This document shows positions 4,531 through 9,012 of a stretch of 9,012 bases of DNA, one piece after another (positions within the stretch are counted from its first letter, which is position 1; each line of letters begins with the position of its first letter). A program made the position numbers and the translations under genes. A model generated the notes under the pieces. It was given only the letters and a program-made list of their open reading frames with translations. It ran no database searches and was not told where the DNA came from. Source of the stretch: Bryobacterales bacterium (GTDB taxonomy: Bacteria > Acidobacteriota > Terriglobia > Bryobacterales > Bryobacteraceae); the NCBI GenBank assembly GCA_003164075.1, contig PLRZ01000205.1, positions 6,950-15,961 of the forward strand, read 5' to 3'.

Positions 4531-5373
4531 CTATTGCGGCACCGAGGTCAGACGCTCGTCGATCTCCATCCTCGCCGCCTCGGGCGACCCGCCAAACCAC
4601 GCCGAAGCTCCGTTGGGCACGAACTCCAGCAGTTCCTCCCATTTCCAGTCCTTTTTGGGCGAAAACGCAGCGTAGCCAAGCGTGTCGACGAGCCTCCAAC
4701 TCACCTGAAGCAGGGAGTCCAGACTGCAGACGCGGGAGAACGGCTCGTCGTGGTGCGCCGCAATCGCCGCCGCCAGCTCATCCGGGAAATCCCAATCGTG
4801 GGCCAGAAAGGCGCCCGCCATGGTGTGATCGATCTCGAAAAGGTCCTGTTCTGTCTGAAGCAGATCGAACCCGAAGTCGTTCGAGACTTCGAGCATGCGA
4901 GAGTACTCGTCGGGGTAGGCCGACATCAGACCCAACGTACCCAGATTGTGCAGCAACCCCGCCGTGTAGGCGCTCTCGCGTGCCACGCCGGAAACGCGCG
5001 CGATCTCTTCGGCGATCATCGCCGTGACCAGGCTGTGCACCCAGACCTTGCGGAGTGCCTCCTTGCTTACCGAGTGGCGCACCATGCGGTTTACGGAGAC
5101 CAGGGTAGCGACCGTCTTGACGCGATCCAGCCCCACCACGATGATCGCCAGCGGAAGGCTCCGGACCTTGCGGCGCGAGCCCAGCAGCGCCGAATTAGCA
5201 AAACGGAGCAGCTCGGCGGCAAACGACGGGTCAAATTTGACCAGTCCAGTCAGTTCGTTGAGATTGGCGTCCGGCTGATTCACGAGGGACAGAATCCGTT
5301 GGGCGACAGCCGGAAACGGCGGCACCAGACGTAGAGCCCAGGGTGCCTGGGGACGGGCGAGTTGTTCGGTCAT
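4531..5373 (-). CDS. HDOD-domain signalling protein
   Basis: A 280-residue cytoplasmic protein dominated by an HDOD domain (about residues 15-212), the family related to HD phosphohydrolases but usually without activity. Family features: LVPPFPAVAQRILSLV (16-31), DPSFAAELLRFANSALLG (48-65), the helix with WVHS (His113), HNLGTLGLM (142-150), His183 before the AGAFLAHDW helix (His192), and AAIAAHHDE (202-210). In place of the catalytic His-Asp pair it has His142-Asn143, which argues against phosphodiesterase activity and for a binding or scaffold role in signalling. The C-terminal part (about 215-280) is not recognised. No receiver or output domain is fused. A GGGAG ribosome site precedes the ATG by six or seven bases. 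It is transcribed away from rpsA, and TATTAT or TATAGT near 5385-5393 could be its -10. Confidence 0.9.
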   Translation of the reverse strand: MTEQLARPQAPWALRLVPPFPAVAQRILSLVNQPDANLNELTGLVKFDPSFAAELLRFANSALLGSRRKVRSLPLAIIVVGLDRVKTVATLVSVNRMVRHSVSKEALRKVWVHSLVTAMIAEEIARVSGVARESAYTAGLLHNLGTLGLMSAYPDEYSRMLEVSNDFGFDLLQTEQDLFEIDHTMAGAFLAHDWDFPDELAAAIAAHHDEPFSRVCSLDSLLQVSWRLVDTLGYAAFSPKKDWKWEELLEFVPNGASAWFGGSPEAARMEIDERLTSVPQ

Positions 5374-5496
5374 TCATTGCTCCCACTATAATATCGGCGT
5401 CCCGCCGCGGAACATAAGGGTACATTTTCAGCCTCCTACAGCCCTTCTTGCTGCCCGGTGGCCGTCCGAAATCCACCCCAAATAGCGGGGGCACCG

Positions 5497-5526
5497 TTGA
5501 CAACCTCGGACAACTCGGCGTATATT
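5497..5526 (+). promoter_or_regulatory. Strong sigma-70-type promoter for rpsA
   Basis: A perfect -35 TTGACA (5497-5502) and TATATT (5521-5526) as -10 are separated by 18 bases. Transcription would start near 5533, leaving a leader of about 160 bases before rpsA. This is the best promoter match in the window and fits a highly expressed ribosomal protein gene. Confidence 0.75.
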
Positions 5527-5532
5527 TGCTAA

Positions 5533-5691
5533 CATACTGATCTCTCAGTGGTTTCTGGTGATTTGGCGCATGGTCTCATTCATTCGATCGGCCGGGGTTG
5601 ATGAAGCGCGCCTGCTCCCATGTTTGTTGAGCCAGCCGCAACCTCTCCCGCTCCGGCGTTATATGGTGAGTCAGTGACTGGCGGAGGCGTA
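5533..5691 (+). other. Long rpsA leader with a possible short upstream frame
   Basis: The predicted transcript leader is about 160 bases. It contains a 35-codon open frame (5570-5677, beginning MVSFIRSAGVDEARLLPC) that ends 14 bases before the rpsA ATG, but this frame has no good Shine-Dalgarno and may be chance. In enterobacteria S1 represses its own translation through the leader, so a long leader here is notable. No known structural motif was recognised by eye. Confidence 0.4.
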
Positions 5692-7410
5692 ATGGCCGTA
5701 GAACCTAACAATAACCAAGTGGACGAGGAAGTCCCCAACAACTACGAGAACCTTCTCGACGACTACAGCCATTTCGCGCCCCCTGCCGCGGATGAAGTCC
5801 TGCAGGGAACGGTTCTCAGCATTACTGCCAAAGACGTGATCGTCGATTTTGGCTATAAGTCGGAAGGGTTGGTTCCGATCGAGCAGTTCCAGGGGCCCGG
5901 CGGCGAGGTGACCGTGCAGCCGGGAGACCCGGTCGATGTGATGATCGACCACGCCGGCGAACAGCCCGAAGGGTACGTCCTGCTCTCACATACGCGCGCG
6001 GCGCGCCTGCGCATCTGGGACAACCTGGAGAAGGCCTACCAGGAACAACTGGTGATTTCCGGCCGCGTGCTGGGGCGCGTCAAGGGCGGGCTGGCGGTGG
6101 ATGTGGGAATCAAAGCCTTCATGCCCGGCTCGCAGGCCGACCCGCGCCCGGTCCACAATCTCGATTCCCTGGTGGGCCAGGATATCCCCGTCAAGATCAT
6201 CAAGCTGAATCGCCGCCGCGGCAATGTGGTGGTCTCGCGCAAGACCGCCGTGGAGGAAGAGATCACGGTCCGCAAAACCGCCACCCTGGAACATCTGGCG
6301 GAAGGATCGGTGGTCACCGGCACGGTCAAGAACCTCACCGAATACGGCGCATTCATCGATCTGGGCGGCATCGACGGTCTTCTGCATGTCACGGACATCT
6401 CCTATGGCCGCGTGACGCACCCCTCGGAAATGCTCCACGTGGGCGAAGACATCACCGTCAAAGTGCTCAAGTTCGACCGTGCGAAGGAGCGCGTCTCGCT
6501 GGGCATCAAGCAACTCGGACCCGATCCCTGGGAGACGGTGGCGGAACGCTACCCGGTGAACACCAAGGTCATTGGGCGGGTGGTCAACGTGACCGATTAT
6601 GGCGCCTTTGTGGAACTGGAGCCCGGCGTCGAAGGTCTCATCCACATCAGCGAAATGACCTGGTCGCGCCGCATGAAGCATCCGTCGAAAGTGGTGAAGC
6701 CGGGCGACCAGGTGGAAGCCGTGATCCTCGAAGTACATTCCCGCGACCGGCGGATTTCCCTCGGCCTGAAACAACTGGAGCCCAACCCCTGGACCACCAT
6801 CGACACGCGCTACAGCGTGGGCTCGGTGGTGGAAGGCCGGGTGCGCAATATGACCGATTTCGGCGCCTTCATCGAGATCGAAGAAGGCATCGACGGGCTG
6901 GTTCACGTGTCCGACCTTTCCTGGACCAAGCGCGTGAAACACCCGTCGGAGATCTTGAAAAAAGGCCAGACGGTGCAAGCCGTGATTCTGAATATCGACT
7001 CCGCCTCGCATCGTCTTTCGCTCGGTATCAAGCAACTCCAGCCGGACGCCTGGGAAAGCTATTTCCAGGCCCACCAGGTGGGCGATACGGTCCACGGGCG
7101 GGTGTGCCGCCTGGCCAGTTTCGGCGCTTTTGTGGAGCTCGCGGAAGGCGTGGAAGGGCTGTGCCATTTTTCCGAAGTGCCGGGCTATTCGGGCCGGCGC
7201 GGGCACGAAGAGCCGCCCCTTTCGGTGGGCCAGGAATGCGATTTCAAGATCATCAAGATGAGCGAGGCTGAAAAGAAAGTGGGCCTCAGTCTTCGTGCCG
7301 CGGCCGATGACGAAGAGAAGAACCGTTTGGAAGACTACCAGCGCCAGGCGGCGGCGGCCACCACCACGATTGAAGAAGTAATGAGTCTCAAAGACCGGAA
7401 CCCCGAGTGA
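5692..7410 (+). CDS. rpsA: Ribosomal protein S1
   Basis: A 572-residue protein with six S1 RNA-binding (OB-fold) domains at about residues 35-101, 119-184, 205-273, 290-360, 377-447 and 464-536, close to the 557 residues and six domains of E. coli S1. Domains 3-5 carry the canonical pattern, for example LTEYGAFIDLGGIDGLLHVT, VTDYGAFVELEPGVEGLIHI and MTDFGAFIEIEEGIDGLVHV, each followed by a HPS motif and a V/ISLGxKQL end. S1 sits on the 30S subunit and helps load mRNA lacking strong ribosome sites. The frame is open from ATG 5620, but ATG 5692 is preferred: GGAGG lies at 5683-5687 and the following acidic N-terminus is S1-like, while 5620 has no ribosome site. It heads a plus-strand cluster with an HU/IHF gene. 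The acidic, Ala-rich C-terminal tail (about 539-572) is low in complexity. Confidence 0.97.
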   Translation: MAVEPNNNQVDEEVPNNYENLLDDYSHFAPPAADEVLQGTVLSITAKDVIVDFGYKSEGLVPIEQFQGPGGEVTVQPGDPVDVMIDHAGEQPEGYVLLSHTRAARLRIWDNLEKAYQEQLVISGRVLGRVKGGLAVDVGIKAFMPGSQADPRPVHNLDSLVGQDIPVKIIKLNRRRGNVVVSRKTAVEEEITVRKTATLEHLAEGSVVTGTVKNLTEYGAFIDLGGIDGLLHVTDISYGRVTHPSEMLHVGEDITVKVLKFDRAKERVSLGIKQLGPDPWETVAERYPVNTKVIGRVVNVTDYGAFVELEPGVEGLIHISEMTWSRRMKHPSKVVKPGDQVEAVILEVHSRDRRISLGLKQLEPNPWTTIDTRYSVGSVVEGRVRNMTDFGAFIEIEEGIDGLVHVSDLSWTKRVKHPSEILKKGQTVQAVILNIDSASHRLSLGIKQLQPDAWESYFQAHQVGDTVHGRVCRLASFGAFVELAEGVEGLCHFSEVPGYSGRRGHEEPPLSVGQECDFKIIKMSEAEKKVGLSLRAAADDEEKNRLEDYQRQAAAATTTIEEVMSLKDRNPE

Positions 7411-7476
7411 CTTGCAAATTTCTGATTTTCAAGCGATACTGCGGTTTCGTAACCTAATGACACCGAGGAGAACGCG

Positions 7477-7815
7477 ATGACGAAGGCCGATCTGATTGAA
7501 GAAGTCTCCAGAGTGGTTGAGATGACCCGGAAGGAATCCGAAGTCATCGTGGAGGCCATTTTCGACAGTATCGTGCGATCCTTGCGCACCGGCGACAAGA
7601 TCGAAATCCGCGGATTCGGCAGTTTCCGCACGCGCCAGAGGCAGCCCCGTATCGGCCGCAACCCGAAAACGGGAGCGCGAGTCGAAGTACCGGCCAAGAA
7701 GATCCCGTATTTCAAACCGAGCAAGGAACTCAAGGACGTAGTCAACAATTCCGCCGTGCCCGCCGTGTCGGCGACGCCTGCGCCGGCTACACCCGATCCG
7801 GTACCGAACGCCTGA
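7477..7815 (+). CDS. HU/IHF-family DNA-binding protein, IHF-beta-like
   Basis: A 112-residue nucleoid-associated protein that bends DNA as a dimer. The core (1-90) is full family length: MTKADLIEEVSRVVEMTRKE opening helices, the saddle strand IEIRGFGSF (42-50), the DNA-contacting arm with GRNPKTG (60-66) and its intercalating Pro63, and the closing PYFKPSKELKD (77-87). RGFGSF, GRNPKTG and FKPxKEL are closer to IHF-beta than to HU. The position right after rpsA matches rpsA-ihfB of enterobacteria and supports that view, though a homodimeric HU role cannot be excluded. An unusual Ala/Pro-rich tail (91-112) extends beyond the core. GAGGAG lies six bases before the ATG. It is 66 bases after rpsA, without a clear terminator between, so readthrough is likely. 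Confidence 0.93.
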   Translation: MTKADLIEEVSRVVEMTRKESEVIVEAIFDSIVRSLRTGDKIEIRGFGSFRTRQRQPRIGRNPKTGARVEVPAKKIPYFKPSKELKDVVNNSAVPAVSATPAPATPDPVPNA

Positions 7816-7822
7816 CACCGCT

Positions 7823-7836
7823 GGGGCAGACGCCCC
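7823..7836 (+). other. Short GC hairpin between the HU/IHF and HIT genes
   Basis: GGGGC (7823-7827) pairs with GCCCC (7832-7836) around AGAC. No T-run follows, so full termination is unlikely; the stem lies just before the ribosome site of the next gene and could tune its translation. Confidence 0.35.
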
Positions 7837-7852
7837 CTTCATCAGGGACAGC

Positions 7853-8338
7853 ATGGATTATCTTTGGACCCCTTGGCGCTATCGGTATGTCACCCAGGCG
7901 GAAGATTCCGGTGTGTGCGTTTTCTGTGCCGCGGCGCAATCCGCGGATGACGCCCGGATGCTGGTGGTGCATCGCGGCGCGCACAATCTGGTCATCCTCA
8001 ACCGCTATCCATACTGCAGCGGGCACGTGATGGTGGTGCCCTACCAGCACGCGGCCACCATGGTGGAGTTAGCCGGCGAAACGTTGACGGAACTGATTCA
8101 CCTGGCGCGCGAATGCGAGAAGCATTTGCGGGCGGCGTACCGGCCCGATGGTTTGAACCTGGGCATGAATCTGGGCAAGAGCGCCGGGGCGGGCATCGCC
8201 GGCCATCTGCATCTGCACGTGCTGCCGCGCTGGACCGGCGACACCAATTTCATGACCGTGGTGGGAGAGACACGCGTGGTGCCGGAATCGCTGGAAGTCA
8301 CCTGGGAGAAACTGCGCGCGGCGTTTGCGCAGCAGTGA
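7853..8338 (+). CDS. HIT-family hydrolase/phosphorylase, Ap4A phosphorylase-like
   Basis: A 161-residue cytoplasmic protein. The histidine triad is HLHLH at residues 118-122 followed by VLPRW, with His120 the expected nucleophile. Upstream are the family's LVILNRYPYCSGHVMVVP (46-63) and GLNLGMNLGKSAGAGIAGH (100-118). The opening LWTPWRYRYV and the CVFC pair (Cys22, Cys25), which with histidines could hold zinc, are typical of the bacterial group that includes the mycobacterial Ap4A phosphorylase Rv2613c. It therefore probably splits dinucleoside polyphosphates or related nucleotides by a nucleotidyl-His intermediate; the exact substrate is not shown. The gene follows the HU/IHF gene by 37 bases and is probably co-transcribed. 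The ribosome site is weak (AGGGA, four bases before ATG). Confidence 0.92.
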   Translation: MDYLWTPWRYRYVTQAEDSGVCVFCAAAQSADDARMLVVHRGAHNLVILNRYPYCSGHVMVVPYQHAATMVELAGETLTELIHLARECEKHLRAAYRPDGLNLGMNLGKSAGAGIAGHLHLHVLPRWTGDTNFMTVVGETRVVPESLEVTWEKLRAAFAQQ

Positions 8339-8344
8339 ACGGCG

Positions 8345-8357
8345 CTGAGTTCCTCAG
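8345..8357. terminator. Small hairpin in the convergent gap
   Basis: CTGAG-TTC-CTCAG is a perfect five-pair stem between the stop codons of the convergent HIT and beta-barrel genes and overlaps the latter's stop. It has no T-run on either strand, so a bidirectional terminator role is only a possibility. Confidence 0.3.
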
Positions 8358-8911
8358 AAACGAAAGCCAAAGTCGCCGGTGAGCGAAACCCACTCTTCCG
8401 TCGGGCGGCCGCCGTCGCGCGAGAAACGTACCGTGGGGCCGATCCAGAATCGACGACGCCGATCGATGGCCACGCGGCCGCCCCCGTTGACTTGCAAAAG
8501 CCATCTGGGCGACTGGTATCCCAGCACCGTCAACTCGATGTCGGAACTCCAGAGGTGGGCTGCCCCCACTCCGCCAAATAACTCCATGCGGCCTTGCCTG
8601 AGCGGCACGATCCCGCGAACGCCCATAGAGAGCAGCGTCACCCGCTCCATGTATGTCTGGCGCTCGTATTCGCCGAAGTAATTCACATTCGGGAGCATGT
8701 TGACCACGCCGACTTCCGGCGCCAGATACTTGAACAGGCGAAATTCGTAACTTGCGGAGAACGCCGCACCGTTGGAAATCCCGTCGGTACGATAGCCACC
8801 GGAAGGGAATCCGCCGCCGGCGCCGATCATGACAGTATTGCGGCCCGCGTCCTGACTGAAGACCGCCAACGTGACAGAGGCCGCGAGTAACAGCAATCTA
8901 AACTTGTGCAT
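8354..8911 (-). CDS. Outer-membrane beta-barrel protein
   Basis: A 185-residue protein. The ATG at 8911 is chosen because it begins with a clean signal peptide (MHKFRLLLLAASVTLAVFSQ, residues 1-20); the frame stays open to 8992 but that extra N-terminus is cysteine-rich and not signal-like. There is no good Shine-Dalgarno. The mature part is Gly-rich with alternating hydrophobic and polar residues: NTVMIGAGGGFP, AFSASYEFRLFKYLAPEVGV, ERVTLLSMGVRGIVPL, MELFGGVGAAHLW and RFWIGPTVRFS. It ends WVSLTGDFGFRF, whose terminal Phe and alternation fit the beta-signal read by the BAM assembly complex. About eight strands fit this length, as in small OmpA/Opacity-type barrels. The function is unknown. 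It converges on the HIT gene with 15 bases between the stop codons. Confidence 0.85.
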   Translation of the reverse strand: MHKFRLLLLAASVTLAVFSQDAGRNTVMIGAGGGFPSGGYRTDGISNGAAFSASYEFRLFKYLAPEVGVVNMLPNVNYFGEYERQTYMERVTLLSMGVRGIVPLRQGRMELFGGVGAAHLWSSDIELTVLGYQSPRWLLQVNGGGRVAIDRRRRFWIGPTVRFSRDGGRPTEEWVSLTGDFGFRF

Positions 8912-9012
8912 CCATGCCGTGCAATAGCAGGCTTGCTGCCAAAGTTCTGATGCTGATTCCAAACGGGGCGCGCAGCAGACCTCCGCGCGCACCGAGGCGG
9001 AAGGCCACGGGA
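8912..9012. other. Upstream region of the beta-barrel gene, no gene seen
   Basis: This stretch would contain the promoter of the beta-barrel gene on the minus strand. No convincing -35/-10 pair or ribosome site was found. The in-frame extension of the downstream gene through here encodes CC and CYC clusters unlike any signal peptide and is judged non-coding. Confidence 0.35.

Noticed and set aside
4501..5334. 277-codon plus-strand frame
   Set aside because: It is antisense to the HDOD gene, which has clear family motifs.
5620..5691. 24 extra N-terminal codons for rpsA
   Set aside because: ATG 5620 has no ribosome site, whereas ATG 5692 has GGAGG and an S1-like start.
5986..7206. 406-codon antisense frame opposite rpsA
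   Set aside because: It mirrors the repeated S1 domains and gives a His-rich product with repeating pattern; typical shadow frame.
7411..7433. Hairpin after rpsA (CTTGCAAAT / ATTTTCAAG)
   Set aside because: It is AT-rich with a mismatch and has no T-run, so it is too weak to call a terminator.
8912..8992. 27 extra N-terminal codons for the beta-barrel protein
   Set aside because: The extension is cysteine-rich and would hide the clear signal peptide that starts at 8911.
1..9012. CRISPR array, defence system, prophage or transposase
   Set aside because: No spaced direct-repeat array, nuclease, helicase, integrase or transposase motif was seen on either strand.

Overview
The window is a GC-rich bacterial chromosomal segment with short, tightly packed housekeeping operons and a few repeat-rich intergenic gaps. 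A diderm is indicated by an outer-membrane beta-barrel gene whose product ends in Phe. The mix of protein types and GC-rich interspersed repeats resembles Acidobacteriota of the Solibacter/Bryobacter kind. That placement is an impression from protein character and was not tested by any search.

Layout: (1) 1-1376, minus strand: a thiamine-pathway operon, thiD, then a 75-residue unknown protein overlapping it by ATGA, then a 69-residue HMA-like protein without the CxxC metal site. A palindromic repeat cut by the window edge lies downstream. (2) 1377-1954: a 578-base gap with a 127-base tandem duplication bounded by 21-base inverted repeats. (3) 1955-3674, plus strand: a secreted purple-acid-phosphatase-like metallophosphoesterase, a chain of hairpins, and a small exported glucosaminidase-like peptidoglycan hydrolase that probably starts at TTG. 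(4) 3688-3834, minus strand: a 48-residue single-pass membrane protein with a perfect Shine-Dalgarno, convergent with the hydrolase. (5) 3835-4530: a 696-base gap holding inverted repeats and a complete second copy of the palindromic repeat. (6) 4531-5373, minus strand: an HDOD signalling protein, divergent from (7) 5497-8338, plus strand: a strong promoter, rpsA (ribosomal protein S1, six S1 domains), an HU/IHF-family protein and a HIT-family hydrolase/phosphorylase. (8) 8354-8911, minus strand: an outer-membrane beta-barrel protein, convergent with the HIT gene.

How the genes fit together: rpsA followed by an IHF-beta-like gene matches the rpsA-ihfB order of enterobacteria, and the long rpsA leader is where S1 autoregulation would be expected. 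thiD makes HMP pyrophosphate for thiamine; its two small partners are of unknown role but are positioned to be co-expressed. I found no defence system, CRISPR array, transposase, phage gene, tRNA or rRNA. The least ordinary items are the two repeat families, the 48-residue membrane protein, the thiD-coupled small genes and the structured leader of the peptidoglycan hydrolase gene.
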